NCBI RefSeq assembly: GCF_001612985.1
Contig: NZ_BDBM01000053.1
Span: 1-55,983, forward strand
Direction of reading: 5' to 3'
Length of the DNA stretch: 55,983 nt
From: Nocardia gamkensis NBRC 108242
Lineage (GTDB): Bacteria; Actinomycetota; Actinomycetes; Mycobacteriales; Mycobacteriaceae
Under the pieces are notes generated by a model, which did no database searches, was not told the DNA's origin, and saw nothing but the letters and a program-made list of their open reading frames with translations. Positions 24,243 through 34,073 of the stretch are shown here, piece after piece (positions within the stretch are counted from its first letter, which is position 1; each line of letters opens with the position of its first letter). Made by a program: the position numbers and the translations under genes.

Positions 24243-25012
24243 CGCTTTGGTTCGGCGGCATAGGGATTCGCCGGGTTCGCCGCGACGTACTGCGACCAGG
24301 TCTGTGTGCCGTCGGGATGATCCGGGCAGGTGTTCAGGCCCGCCCGGAACGCGCTCCCGATCCGGCCGGGCACCGGGAGCGGGACGATCCGCCGCGGCCG
24401 CTGCCGGGCGGCTTGCCAGACCTGCGCCAACTGGGTCATCGTCCGCACTTCCGGACCCCCGAAGTCCGGAGCCCGGCCGAGCGGCTCGCCCTCGGCCAAC
24501 GCGGCGAGCCGCCGCGCCACATCGGCGGCGGCGACCGGCTGGAAACGGAAGTGCGGCGGCAGCGGCACGATCGGCCATCTCTCGACGCTGTGCAACACGG
24601 CCGCGATCAGCTCGTGGAACTGCGTCGCCCGCAGGATCGTATGCGGCACACCACTGTCGATGACGGCTTGCTCGCAGGCCAGCTTGTTCCGGTAATACCG
24701 GAACGGGATGCGGTCGATCCCGACGATCGACACGTACAGCAGGTGCCGGACCTCTCGCGCGTGCCGCAGCAGATGCTCGGTCTGGGCGAGGTCGGAGCCG
24801 CCCATCCGACGGAAATCCGAAGCCGCGTGCACGATTACGTCGGCACCCGCCGCGGCCTGCGCCACGCCGGTACCGGTGCGCAGATCGCCCACATGCGTGC
24901 CCGCGCCCGAGCGCCGGGAAAGCACCCGCACATCATGACCCGCTTCGCGCAGCCGATCCACCACAAGCCTGCCCAGCGCGCCGGTTCCGCCCGTGACGAG
25001 AGTCTTGGTCAT
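24239..25012 (-). CDS. NAD(P)-binding NmrA/SDR-like protein
   Basis: 257 residues from the ATG at 25010-25012; a TTG two codons earlier is open. The N-terminal Rossmann motif is TLVTGGTGALGRLVVDRL, with VRVLSRRSG for cofactor and ADVIVHAASDF and LLYVSIVGID as in atypical short-chain dehydrogenases of the NmrA type. YYRNKLACEQ matches the YxxxK catalytic signature (Y-R-N-K). It could be an oxidoreductase or a redox-sensing protein. It is on the same strand as, and downstream of, the GlxA-type regulator (about 136 bases apart), so may be its target. Confidence 0.82.
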   Translation of the reverse strand: MTKTLVTGGTGALGRLVVDRLREAGHDVRVLSRRSGAGTHVGDLRTGTGVAQAAAGADVIVHAASDFRRMGGSDLAQTEHLLRHAREVRHLLYVSIVGIDRIPFRYYRNKLACEQAVIDSGVPHTILRATQFHELIAAVLHSVERWPIVPLPPHFRFQPVAAADVARRLAALAEGEPLGRAPDFGGPEVRTMTQLAQVWQAARQRPRRIVPLPVPGRIGSAFRAGLNTCPDHPDGTQTWSQYVAANPANPYAAEPKR

Positions 25013-25147
25013 GGTCAACTTCTACCGAGGAAACCCGGCAGGCGTAGGCAAGTGCGCCGTCACAGTGGCGAGTCGCACAGCCGGTAGCAGGCCGGCCGTG
25101 GAGCGATCGCTCGGTCGCGTCGGTTCGGTGGGCCCGCCTGCCGCGCG

Positions 25148-26128
25148 CTAGGGCCGAGTAAGTTCCCCGCCGCTCATCGAGGCGGGCGCGCGGGTGAACG
25201 ACGCGCGGTAGCTGCTCGGTGGCACCCCTACCTGCCGGATCATGTGCTGCCGCAACGACTCCGCCGAGCCGAGGCCGCTGTGCCTGGCCACCTGATCCAT
25301 CGGCAGCGTGGTGGATTCCAGCAGTTCCCTGGCGCGTTGTAAGCGCTGGTGCAGCAGCCATTTCTGCGGGCTGAGACCGGTTTCCTCGTGGAAGCGGCGG
25401 GTCAGTGTGCGAACGCTGGTGCGCGCGTGGGCGGCCAAGTCGTCCAGCGACAGCGGCGTGTCCAGCCGCCGCAGCGCCCAGGCGCGGGTGTCCGCGAGCG
25501 TGACACCTTTCTCCGCGGGCAGGGGCGCGTCCACGAACTGAGCTTGCCCGCCGGACCGCACCGGCGTGACGACGGCGGTGCGGGCGGCGGCGTTCGCCAC
25601 CGTCGCGCCGTAGTCGACGCGAATCAGGTGCAGGCACAGATCTATTCCGGCCGCCGCGCCCGCGGCCGTGGTGATCGGACCGTCCTCGATGAACAGCGCG
25701 TCGCTGCGGACCGCCACATCCGGGTGGTTCGCCGCCAGTTCGTCGGCCAGGCCCCAGTGTGTGGTGGCGGTGCGGCCGGACAGCAGGCCCGCCTGCGCCA
25801 GGACGAAGGCGCCGCTGCATATCGAGGTGACGCGTTTGCCCGCGGCCACCGCGCCACGCAGGGCGGTCAGTGTGGCGGCGTCGGCGTCCGCGCGGCTGCC
25901 GGTGCTCGGCACGATGACGATGTCCGCTTCCTCGATCGCCGCCAAGCCCCGGGAGACGACCACGTCGAAGCCGCCCAGTCCGGCGGGCAGCACGCCGGGC
26001 GCCGCGGTGCACACAAGGATGCGGTAGCCGGGTTCGCCGTCCACCATCGCCGCGCCGAGCACCGTTTCCGGCATGGCCAGGTCGAAAGCCTTCACCGGAG
26101 GAACCGCGACAACGGCGACAGTCAGCAT
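25148..26128 (-). CDS. GlxA/FtrA-type AraC-family regulator (DJ-1/PfpI plus AraC HTH)
   Basis: 326 residues. Residues 1-190 are a DJ-1/PfpI-like domain (VIVPSTGSRADADAAT, ICSGAFVLAQAGLLSGRTAT with the conserved Cys nucleophile position, TTHWGLADELAA). Residues about 215-310 are a double AraC HTH (LDDLAAHARTSVRTLTRRFH, DQVARHSGLGSAESLRQHM). Such proteins regulate amino-acid, quaternary-amine or detoxification genes. It is divergent from the epimerase gene at 26269, with a 140-base gap. Confidence 0.93.
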   Translation of the reverse strand: MLTVAVVAVPPVKAFDLAMPETVLGAAMVDGEPGYRILVCTAAPGVLPAGLGGFDVVVSRGLAAIEEADIVIVPSTGSRADADAATLTALRGAVAAGKRVTSICSGAFVLAQAGLLSGRTATTHWGLADELAANHPDVAVRSDALFIEDGPITTAAGAAAGIDLCLHLIRVDYGATVANAAARTAVVTPVRSGGQAQFVDAPLPAEKGVTLADTRAWALRRLDTPLSLDDLAAHARTSVRTLTRRFHEETGLSPQKWLLHQRLQRARELLESTTLPMDQVARHSGLGSAESLRQHMIRQVGVPPSSYRASFTRAPASMSGGELTRP

Positions 26129-26268
26129 GGCCCGATCCTTGGGATAGTTGGCAATCCGGCCAGTAGTCTACCGGCCCGCGTCCCGGCAGGCTGACTGGTA
26201 CGCGATCGGCAAACGGCGGGAACGGGCCAGCTGTCGCGTGAATCATGTTGTTGTAGAGAGGAATTCGC

Positions 26269-27180
26269 ATGCCAACGCATGTCATCGTCGGGCGCGGCGC
26301 CACTGCTTCGGCCACCGCGGCGCTACTGGCCGAGTCCGGCGACCGAGTACGCATGGTCAGCCGCAGCGGTGCTGGGCCCGAGCACCCGCAGATCGAACGA
26401 ATCGCCATGGACGCGCTGGATACGGCCGCGCTGGCCGCCGTCACGGAGGGTGCGGAAACCTTGTTCAACATGGCCATGCCCGCGTATCACACCTGGCCGC
26501 AGACCATTCCGCCGCTGTTCGGGTCCATCCGGTCCGTCGCCGAGCGGACCGGTGCGAACTACGTGATGCTCGGCAATCTGTACGGCTACGGTCCCGTCGA
26601 CGGTCCGGTCACCGAGCAGTCCCCGCTCGCGGCCACCGGCCCGAAAGGGCGGGTGCGCGCCCGGATGTGGCGGGAAGCGGAGGAAGCGCACCGGGCGGGA
26701 CGGGTGCGCGTCACCGAGGTCAGGGCGGGGCAATTCGTCGGCCCCGGGGCGATCTCGTTGTTCACGCTGCTCGCCCAGCCGAAGATCCTGGCCCGGCAGT
26801 TGGCGCTGCTGCCGCAGGAACTCGACCTGCCGCACGCCTACACCGCGGTCGGTGACGCGGCGGCGGCAGCGGTCGCCGTCGCGCGCGACGAGCGCGCGTG
26901 GGGCCGCCCCTGGCATGCGCCGAGTATCACGACGACCGTGCGGGAGATCGCCGGGCGGTTCGCGGCGGCCGCCGGAGCGACCGAGCCGCGGCTGGCCGTC
27001 ATGAACGATAGGGAGTTGACGCTGCTCGGTCTGACCGATCCGTTCTACGCCGAACTGTTCGAGACCTACCACATGTCACACGAGGTCTTCACAGTCGACG
27101 ATTCAGCCATTCGTGACACGTTCGGACTGAAGGCATCCGATCTGGATGAGGTGTTCGCGCAGGTGGTGCGCGGGGGTTGA
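26269..27180 (+). CDS. NAD-dependent epimerase/dehydratase-family protein
   Basis: 303 residues with an N-terminal nucleotide-binding turn in a less usual form (HVIVGRGATASATAALLAES) and an extended-SDR body (NYVMLGNLYGYGPVDGPVTE, where Tyr of LYGYG may be catalytic). The canonical YxxxK is not clear; RMWREAEEAH follows where Lys is expected, so activity may be altered. GAGAGGAATTCGC precedes the ATG. Divergent from the GlxA-type regulator, a probable target of it. Confidence 0.82.
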   Translation: MPTHVIVGRGATASATAALLAESGDRVRMVSRSGAGPEHPQIERIAMDALDTAALAAVTEGAETLFNMAMPAYHTWPQTIPPLFGSIRSVAERTGANYVMLGNLYGYGPVDGPVTEQSPLAATGPKGRVRARMWREAEEAHRAGRVRVTEVRAGQFVGPGAISLFTLLAQPKILARQLALLPQELDLPHAYTAVGDAAAAAVAVARDERAWGRPWHAPSITTTVREIAGRFAAAAGATEPRLAVMNDRELTLLGLTDPFYAELFETYHMSHEVFTVDDSAIRDTFGLKASDLDEVFAQVVRGG

Positions 27181-27414
27181 TCCGGGTGCGCGCGAGACCC
27201 GCGCGCGGGTCTCGCGCGCACGGTGCGGCCGTGGATGCGCGGCCCGACGGTCGCAGCGCGATCATACGTTGATATTCGCCCAATAATTGCTTTATAGATC
27301 GAGTAATCAAGATTATCGGCATTTATAGCGTTTGAGCGGCAATTTCATGTGCGATTGAGAACGTGCTCGACGATTGCCGTATGCACCCAGGTGGGGGTGA
27401 TAGACACTCGTCTC

Positions 27415-28392
27415 ATGTACCGGCTCCTGCGATGCCTGGTTCCACTTCTCGCGGTGTGCGCCGCCTTCGTCCCGGCCACGACCGCCGCCGCCGATCCCGG
27501 CGCGAGCATTCTCGACGTCCGCCCGCTGGGTGGGCGGGAGTTCGAAGTCGTCGTCCACTCCGCGGCGATGGATCGCCCCATCACGCTGTGGATGTCGCAT
27601 CCGGGTTCCGGCGCTCCCGCGCTGTACCTGCTCAACGCCGTGGACGGGGGCGAGGACGGGGGTCCGTGGACCCGGCGCACCGACATCGCGGCGTTCTTCG
27701 CGGACAAACCGGTCAACGTGATCGTGCCGTTGAGCGGGCGCGCCAGCTACTACACCGATTGGCTGCGCGATGACCCTGTGCTCGGCCGCAACATGTGGAC
27801 GACGTTCCTGACCAGGGAACTGCCGCCGCTGCTCGGGGCCAGGTTCGGGATGAACGGCCGCAACGCCGTCGCGGGACTTTCCATGTCGGCGACTTCCGCG
27901 TTGGATCTCGCGATCGGTGCGCCCGGCCTGTATCAGGCGGTCGGCGCCTACAGCGGGTGTCCGCGCACCAGCGATCCGATGGGCCAGGCGATCGTCCGAT
28001 CGCAACTGGGAGTGTTCGGCGCGGACCCGGCCAATATGTGGGGTCCTCCCGGCGATCCGGCCTGGGCCGAACACGACCCTATGGTGCAGGCCGAGCGGCT
28101 GCGCGGTGTGGCGCTCTACATCTCCGCGAGCACCGGCGTACCGGGATCGCACGAGACGCTCAGCGATCCCGGCATCGACGGCAACCCCTTCCGGCTGATG
28201 GATCGATTGCTGGTGGGCGGAGGCATGGAGACGGTGATCAACGGTTGCACCCGGGCGTTCGTGGACCGGCTGAGCGCTCTCGGCATCCCCTTCACGGCGA
28301 ATCTCCGCCCCGCGGGCACGCATGCCTGGACCTATTGGCAGGACGACGTGCACGAGTCCTGGTCGCTGTTCGCGGGTGCGCTGGGCGTCTGA
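27415..28392 (+). CDS. Secreted antigen 85-like esterase/mycolyltransferase
   Basis: 325 residues starting at ATG 27415 with a Sec signal peptide (LLAVCAAFVPATTAAADP). Alpha/beta hydrolase of the Ag85 type: PVNVIVPLSGRASYYTDWL, FGMNGRNAVAGLSMSATSAL (nucleophile Ser near residue 156 in GLSMS) and C-terminal GTHAWTYWQDDVHESW with the catalytic His. Antigen 85 proteins transfer mycolic acids to trehalose and arabinogalactan, so this supports a mycolate-containing organism. It is not with other fbp genes. An upstream ATG-like frame start at 27349 is less likely. Confidence 0.87.
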   Translation: MYRLLRCLVPLLAVCAAFVPATTAAADPGASILDVRPLGGREFEVVVHSAAMDRPITLWMSHPGSGAPALYLLNAVDGGEDGGPWTRRTDIAAFFADKPVNVIVPLSGRASYYTDWLRDDPVLGRNMWTTFLTRELPPLLGARFGMNGRNAVAGLSMSATSALDLAIGAPGLYQAVGAYSGCPRTSDPMGQAIVRSQLGVFGADPANMWGPPGDPAWAEHDPMVQAERLRGVALYISASTGVPGSHETLSDPGIDGNPFRLMDRLLVGGGMETVINGCTRAFVDRLSALGIPFTANLRPAGTHAWTYWQDDVHESWSLFAGALGV

Positions 28393-28442
28393 TCGGGACG
28401 ACCCGGCGGCCGAGCCGGATCGACCCGGTACGCGCGAGTTCG

Positions 28443-30764
28443 CTACGGATTCCAGGGGTCGAGTCCACCCTCGGGATCCAGGTGGTCGAGGTTGGCGACG
28501 CGTCTGGCCGATCGCATCAAGGCTTCCCGGTTGATGTCGTTCGGATTCTCGTAGTAGGTCCGGGCCGCCTGCTGGTGCAAGGTCGCGACTCGGTGCCCGA
28601 TCGCCCATCGAGTGTCACGCCCCGCGCCGTCCCACTCGTCCGGCGTGATCGCCGCCCGCAGTGCCCGGTCCGAATGCCAATTCTGCTCGACCCGCTGCAC
28701 GAATCCGTGATCGATGGCGGCGCCGGGGGCCGGTGCGTTGCTGTGCCGGACGAAACTGTCCGCCGCGATGACCGCCTGAGCGGCGAAGGCGTCGTGCGCC
28801 TCGTGGTGCACATGGTTGTCCACCGCCCAGGCCGCCGCGATCGCCTTCTGCAACGGTGCGAAGCTGTACGGATTCTGCGATGCCGTCGATTCCTGGACGG
28901 AGTACGCCGTGAACGCGTGGGTCACCCGCTCGTGGGTGGCGCCGGAGGAGAGCAGCACGGCATGGATCCGTGAATCGGGAACCTTGTTGTCCCGAAGCAC
29001 TTTCAGGGCACGGGAGACGCCCAGCTGGGTGCGCATGCCGCCCATCGGCGCGGCCGCGTCGACCGCGACAGAGCGCCAGTTCGTGCGGGCCAGCTGGTGC
29101 TCGATGTATCCCTCTTCGCGGCTGGTCAGGATTCTCCTGGTGGAGCGTTCGATCCTCCTTCGTGTGCTCGACAGCGGGTTCAACGGATTGACCCGTCCTC
29201 CGGCGAGCCATGCCGTCACCGGCGAGGAGTTGACGGCATTGAGCGTGGTGAGGGTGCTCACCAAACCCATTCCGGGCGCGGACTTTCCAGCGCCGCCACC
29301 ACCCATGCCGAGGGCGGTGGCGCTGCCGCCGCTCGCGGACTTGCCCTGACCCTGGATCGCGAGGCCGAACCGGTTGGCGATCCAGTCGTTGCCGCGGCTG
29401 AGGCCGCTGCTGAGGCGTTTGAGCTGGAACACGGCGACGATCTCGACGGTGCCCGCGATGATGATCACCGCCATGACCTGGCCGCGGGCCTGCGCGAACA
29501 GGTTGCCCATGAACAGGATGTAGACCCCGAGAAAGATGGTGTACGCCGTCATGCGCGCCGCAGCGACGAAGCTGTCCACGATATTGCGAACCAGGAAGGT
29601 CTGCGTCGGTCCGTACACGAATCCGCCTGCGGCGAAACCGAATATCGACATGAACCCGTGATAGATCGTGTCCAGCGCGGCCTTGATCACCTTGAGTCCG
29701 AGGTACATCGCGAAGACCAGCAGGATGCCGCCGCAGGTCAGCAGCATGAGCCCGGTGGCGACCTGCCCCATGGAGGGGTTCTCGGCCTTCGCGTGCGCGG
29801 CGGCGTCGCCGCACGACTTCAAGCCGCTGATCACCCGGGCGTCGTCGCCTGCCGCCACACCGGCCGACCACGCCGACCGGCAGGCGGGCCGCTGGTCGAC
29901 CGTATGGCCGAAATTCCACACCTGCAACGGCTGCCGGGCGAAATTGTCGGCGAGATCGCTCTGCATCGTCGCCACCAGCTGGGTCGGATTCGGATCGGCG
30001 TCGCCGTTCAAGCCCGCCGCCACCGAGATGCCGAGGTCGCGGCCCTGCGCCAGCAACCCGTGCGAGGACAGCACGTCCGCCAAGGGCTCGGCCAGGAACA
30101 ACGGACCCAGCAGCGCCACGCCCACCATCGTCACCACCTGCATGGTGGCCTTCGCGTGGTAGCCGCGCGCGATGAACCACCCGACGCAGACCGCGCCGAT
30201 GCTCGCCGCGGTGACCAGCATGATCGGGGTCGCGATCTGTGCCGTCATGGCGTCGGCCACGCCGTGCAGGGCCGCGCTGAACATATCCAGCCACCGGAAG
30301 CTCAGCGCGTAGCCGATCAGCCAGATCGCCGTCGTCACGATGGCTATGTAACCGATGAACTCGAAACCCAGTACGGCCCACAGGATGGTGGCGCGCGGCT
30401 TGAACAGGCTTTCGTCGCCGGTGGCGAACCGGTAGTCCGACAGCGCGATACCCGACGAGTCGTGGATGTTCATCCAGCTGAGGCCGTCGATCTGAGAGGT
30501 TCCGGCCGTGCCGCCCGCCGCGTCCTGGGCGGCGGCCAGCGCGCCGACGAAGCCGGGGAAGACGAAGAGCGCGAAGATGATCAGGGCGATCCAGACGGCC
30601 CGGCGCCGCCAAGGACCTGTTTCGAGACGCGGCCACCGGTTCGGCCCCCCGCCGCGCAGTGCGCGCACCGCCGTGCGGAACGTGCCCGGGACCGGAATCG
30701 GATGCCGCCTCGATGACCTACGGCGGACAGCGCGTGATCGCACCGCTGGGGGGCAGATGTGCAC
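28443..30764 (-). CDS. Large multi-pass membrane protein, VirB6/TrbL-like layout, unknown function
   Basis: 773 residues from GTG at 30764, with GAAGGA 7 bases upstream. A basic N-terminal tail of about 50 residues precedes roughly eight membrane helices in residues 55-470, with a large extracytoplasmic loop containing two cysteines (QRPACRSAWSAG and SGLKSCGDAAAHA). The C-terminal 300 residues are soluble, with a Gly-rich linker and helices (REEGYIEHQLARTNW, TRWAIGHRVATLHQQAA). The architecture resembles VirB6/TrbL channel proteins of type IV secretion, but no motif proves it and no other conjugation gene is near. The divergent region upstream holds a TACGTACGTAC palindrome. Confidence 0.7.
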   Translation of the reverse strand: MHICPPAVRSRAVRRRSSRRHPIPVPGTFRTAVRALRGGGPNRWPRLETGPWRRRAVWIALIIFALFVFPGFVGALAAAQDAAGGTAGTSQIDGLSWMNIHDSSGIALSDYRFATGDESLFKPRATILWAVLGFEFIGYIAIVTTAIWLIGYALSFRWLDMFSAALHGVADAMTAQIATPIMLVTAASIGAVCVGWFIARGYHAKATMQVVTMVGVALLGPLFLAEPLADVLSSHGLLAQGRDLGISVAAGLNGDADPNPTQLVATMQSDLADNFARQPLQVWNFGHTVDQRPACRSAWSAGVAAGDDARVISGLKSCGDAAAHAKAENPSMGQVATGLMLLTCGGILLVFAMYLGLKVIKAALDTIYHGFMSIFGFAAGGFVYGPTQTFLVRNIVDSFVAAARMTAYTIFLGVYILFMGNLFAQARGQVMAVIIIAGTVEIVAVFQLKRLSSGLSRGNDWIANRFGLAIQGQGKSASGGSATALGMGGGGAGKSAPGMGLVSTLTTLNAVNSSPVTAWLAGGRVNPLNPLSSTRRRIERSTRRILTSREEGYIEHQLARTNWRSVAVDAAAPMGGMRTQLGVSRALKVLRDNKVPDSRIHAVLLSSGATHERVTHAFTAYSVQESTASQNPYSFAPLQKAIAAAWAVDNHVHHEAHDAFAAQAVIAADSFVRHSNAPAPGAAIDHGFVQRVEQNWHSDRALRAAITPDEWDGAGRDTRWAIGHRVATLHQQAARTYYENPNDINREALMRSARRVANLDHLDPEGGLDPWNP

Positions 30765-31135
30765 GGAAGAGTCCTTCGTCCCGTCTGTGGGGCGCAGCCG
30801 ACTGCGAGAAGTGGAACGGATTGCGCGCTGAGGCCGATGACAATGCGCGGCCCCGTCTCACGCCTGTATTACAGACAGGTACGGAAACATCCGCTTGAAC
30901 GTCCAATGACAACCAGGCGGCTCGGGAGTGTACGTACGTACCTCGGCCGTATGCCTAGGGGTCCGATCAAAAAGACTGTGGTGCAGTAATTTTCAGTATC
31001 GGCCACGGTCGCCGGATACATGCCGCGTCATCGATGTGCTCGGCCGCCTACGCCGCGCCGAGGCCCCGGAGACGACACGCGGGCTCTCGACCGGCGGAAC
31101 GCCGATTTGTCGGATACCGGGTGAACAATGCCGCT
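30765..31135. promoter_or_regulatory. Divergent promoter region with two palindromes
   Basis: 371 bases between the divergent membrane-protein and TfoX-like genes, no gene supported. CCTGT-N7-ACAGG lies at 30863-30879. A 12-base palindrome GTACGTACGTAC lies at 30930-30941. Its core ACGTACGTAC is also present at the start of the tetR gene at 34073, so it is a candidate operator of that TetR protein. Confidence 0.5.
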
Positions 31136-31465
31136 ATGGCATACGACGAAGAGCTGGCCGAGCGAATCCGGGAACTGATCGTGCCCGGCCCCGAACTCAC
31201 CGAGCGGAAGATGTTCGGCGGACTCGCCTTCTTGATCGGTGGCAATATGGCGGTCGCCGCCAGCGGGCAGGGCGGTCTGCTGGTGCGGGTGGATCCCGAG
31301 GAGGGCGAGCGGCTGCTGGGTGACGCCGTGCAGCCCATGGTCATGGGCGGTCGCGAGATGGTCGGCTGGTTGCGGGTCACCACCACCGACGACGACAAAG
31401 TCCTGCGGGAATGGGTCGAGCGCGGCGTCGCCTACGCCCGGACCCTCCCGCCGAAGAAGAAATAG
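31136..31465 (+). CDS. TfoX N-terminal domain protein
   Basis: 109 residues from ATG 31136 (MAYDEELAERIRELI). The TfoX_N core is clear: KMFGGLAFLIGGNMAVAAS and VQPMVMGGREMVGWLRVTT, ending in a basic PPKKK tail. The full TfoX/Sxy competence activator has an additional C-terminal domain that is absent here. These stand-alone domains are common in actinomycetes and of unknown function. A longer frame to 31034 exists but starts in unlikely low-complexity sequence. Confidence 0.85.
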   Translation: MAYDEELAERIRELIVPGPELTERKMFGGLAFLIGGNMAVAASGQGGLLVRVDPEEGERLLGDAVQPMVMGGREMVGWLRVTTTDDDKVLREWVERGVAYARTLPPKKK

Positions 31466-31477
31466 AACCGGCCCGGT

Positions 31478-33181
31478 TCAGGGCCGGACCTGCCGCCGGA
31501 ACAGCACACGGTCGAACTCGCGGCCGTACTCGTCGACCGCGACCACATCCATCTCGCTGGCGAACACGCCGGGCCGGACGTCGACGCGCAGGAACGAGTA
31601 ATTCCGGAAGCGGACCCGTGACCATGGCGCGGCTTCGTCCTGCTTGCCGCCGCCCGGCGTCCAGACGTAGCTGTTCGGCACCCCGGTGTCGGGCAATTCG
31701 TTGCCGCGGAAGGTCTCTCGTGAGCCCGGCTGGAATTCGTAGCGCGGGCGTCCGCCGCCGCCCACGGTATAGTAGACGGTCCCGTCGGTCTCCGGGTAGA
31801 CGATCGAGTTGTCGCCCGCGACCTTCGTCGCCTGGCCACCGCGGATCGGATCGGTGCGCTCGTAGACGTGGTTGTGGCCTTGCAACACCAGATCCACCTG
31901 GAATCGGTCGAACAGTCCTACCCACGCGTCCCGCACGCCGCCGTCGCTGGCGTGCGATTCGGTGGTCGAGTACGCGCAGTGGTGGAAGAAGCAGACGATG
32001 AAGTCGATGTCGGGGTCGGCGCGGTAGGCGGCCAGGGTGCGCTCCACCCAGCTCGTCTGCGCGCCACCGGAGTAGCCGCTGTTCGCGCGGATCTCGTAGG
32101 TGACGTCGTTGGCGTCCAGCGAGAGCACCGCGACGTTGCCGTAGGTGAACGCGTACGCCGACGGGCAGCCCGCCGGACCGTTGCCGGGGAAGTCCAGGCG
32201 CGCCAGGTGCCCGCCGTAGCCGTGCTCGCCGTAGGTGCCTTCCATGTCGTGATTGCCCGTGGCGAACATCCACGGCGTCTGGGCGGCGCTGGACTCGATG
32301 GCGTTGAAGTAGACGTCCCAGACGTAGGGGTTGTACTTGTCGAACCCGCTCGCCGGTCGTGCTCCGTGCGCGGCGAACTGTCCCGGCTTGCCCGCGCCGG
32401 AAGGATCGGCGTAGGCGATGTCGCCTGCGAGGATGTGGAAATCGGGCCGCGCGGCGGCGATCTGGCGCAACACGTTGCTCGCGTGCGGCGCGGCCGGATC
32501 GTTGTCGGCCTTGTAGTACTTGTCGTCGTAGTCGCCGGGAGCGACGCCTTCGGGCAGCGCAGGGGTCTCGTCGGTGCCCTGGTCGCCCATCATGGTGAAA
32601 CGGAACGGAAGGACCGCGGGGCGTGCGCTGGGCATCGCGGGCGCGGCGCTGCGGATGTCGCCGACGAATCCGTCGGAGGTCCGCCAGCGGTAGAAGTGCG
32701 GCACCCGGCCGGGCAGGCCATCCACCGGGGCGTGCACGTAGAACTGTTCGGCCGCGAGCACGCCGCCGTCGTCGGTGGGCAGTTGGGTGAGCAGGTTGCG
32801 CACTTCGGCTTCCACCGTGGCGCCCAACGCGGGCGTCGGTCCGTGATCGAGGTACACCGTGGCGCCCGCCGGACGCCGGGACAGCTGCGCCGCGAAACGC
32901 AACTGGCCGGCCGCCTCCGGGCCGAAAGCGACGCGTCGTCCACCCACCGCCAGCTGGGCGTCCTCGGCGTAGGCGCGCCCGCCGAACGGCGCCGTGCCGA
33001 TCGTGGCCACGGCCGCGGCCGCCGCGGCGCCGCGCAGGATATTGCGCCGCGACACCGGGTGACGGCGCAGGTAGGCGCGGTGCCATTCGTGCTGCTCGGC
33101 CATGGTCATATGAGCGGCGAGATGGCCGGGGATTCCGGTGTCGGGAACGTCGCCTGCTGGATTCAGCGGTGTGGACGGCAT
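31478..33181 (-). CDS. Tat-exported purple acid phosphatase-like metallophosphoesterase
   Basis: 567 residues from ATG 33181. A long N-terminal region precedes a Tat signal (SRRNILRGAAAAAAVATIGT, then GGRAYA). A fibronectin-like N-domain follows, then the phosphoesterase core with the metal ligands: TMMGDQGTDE, LAGDIAYADPSG, FATGNHDMEG, VCFFHHCAYST and LQGHNHVYERT. This matches the purple acid phosphatase family (Rv2577-like in M. tuberculosis). Acts outside the cell or in the envelope to release phosphate. It converges with the TfoX gene after 12 bases. Starts at 33217 or a later ATG are possible. Confidence 0.88.
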   Translation of the reverse strand: MPSTPLNPAGDVPDTGIPGHLAAHMTMAEQHEWHRAYLRRHPVSRRNILRGAAAAAAVATIGTAPFGGRAYAEDAQLAVGGRRVAFGPEAAGQLRFAAQLSRRPAGATVYLDHGPTPALGATVEAEVRNLLTQLPTDDGGVLAAEQFYVHAPVDGLPGRVPHFYRWRTSDGFVGDIRSAAPAMPSARPAVLPFRFTMMGDQGTDETPALPEGVAPGDYDDKYYKADNDPAAPHASNVLRQIAAARPDFHILAGDIAYADPSGAGKPGQFAAHGARPASGFDKYNPYVWDVYFNAIESSAAQTPWMFATGNHDMEGTYGEHGYGGHLARLDFPGNGPAGCPSAYAFTYGNVAVLSLDANDVTYEIRANSGYSGGAQTSWVERTLAAYRADPDIDFIVCFFHHCAYSTTESHASDGGVRDAWVGLFDRFQVDLVLQGHNHVYERTDPIRGGQATKVAGDNSIVYPETDGTVYYTVGGGGRPRYEFQPGSRETFRGNELPDTGVPNSYVWTPGGGKQDEAAPWSRVRFRNYSFLRVDVRPGVFASEMDVVAVDEYGREFDRVLFRRQVRP

Positions 33182-33377
33182 ACCGCAGATGCTGTACCGG
33201 CCGGGCGCGCGGAGCAACTCGACGCCGCACCGCAGGCGGGAATACCTCGCAAACGACCGGCTTCGGAAGGTTGCGCTATGGGGTAAATGTCGTGAATGCG
33301 CAAATATGCGGTGCCGGAAAGCATTTCACGGGCGTAACTGCGCAGGCGGTGCTTTCGTGGGCATCGTGTGGACGCGT

Positions 33378-34073
33378 CTACTCGGTCTGGTCCGGCGGGT
33401 GCGGCGAGCGATCCCGGTCGGTGGTGAGATCGGGGGAGAACGGGGAGACGAGCGAATCGCTCCACGCGAAGCTCTGCGCGCCCGGTCGCGCGCGCCCGGC
33501 GGCAGCTGCCGATGGTTCGTTGTTCCCGGTCAGCCTCAGGACGGTCCGCTCGAGGGCGGGCAGTATCTCGACGATGTCGAGATCATCGTTCGCGAAGCGG
33601 CCGATCAGCGCGTAGGTCATATGGGTCAGCACGAGCGCGATGTCCGCTGTGTACTCGGGCTCGGCGTCGGCGAAAAGGGCTGCGATGGCGGGCAGCACGG
33701 CGTCGAAGCCTTGGGCGTCCAGTCGTCGGCCGCCGGGGCCGAATCGTGCGCGATAGTAGGCTTCGAGCATCCGGGGATTTCGTTCCCAGGGTTCGAACAC
33801 ATACCGCAACAACCGGATCAGGCCATCGCGAAGCGTCTCGCCTTCGATCTGCGGCGCCGGGGTGGCGTAGGTATTGGTCGCCATCCATCGCTCGACCGCG
33901 GCGAGCATCAGATCGTCACGGGTGGAGTAGCGCTTGTAGACCGTGGCGAGGGAGACGTGCGCGTTCCGCGCGACCGCCCGCAACTGGACCGCGTCATAGC
34001 CGTCCGACTCGAGCATCGACAACACGGCGTCGATGATCTTCGCCGCCGAATCCTCTTCGTCTGTCCGGGCCAC
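33378..34073 (-). CDS. TetR-family transcriptional regulator
   Basis: 231 residues from GTG at 34071-34073. The N-terminal helix-turn-helix is AAKIIDAVLSMLESDGYDAV then VARNAHVSLATVYKRYSTRD, resembling KstR-type TetR proteins; the ligand domain has WERNPRMLEAYYRARFGPG. The C-terminal 35 residues are disordered. The GTG start overlaps a palindrome, fitting direct autorepression. A related palindrome lies upstream of the large membrane-protein gene, which may be a target. Ligand unknown. Confidence 0.9.
   Translation of the reverse strand: MARTDEEDSAAKIIDAVLSMLESDGYDAVQLRAVARNAHVSLATVYKRYSTRDDLMLAAVERWMATNTYATPAPQIEGETLRDGLIRLLRYVFEPWERNPRMLEAYYRARFGPGGRRLDAQGFDAVLPAIAALFADAEPEYTADIALVLTHMTYALIGRFANDDLDIVEILPALERTVLRLTGNNEPSAAAAGRARPGAQSFAWSDSLVSPFSPDLTTDRDRSPHPPDQTE

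Noticed and set aside
24042..24263. Plus-strand frame starting from the third repeat unit
   Set aside because: It has no family resemblance and is antisense to the coupled small ORF; the GTG is inherited from the repeat.
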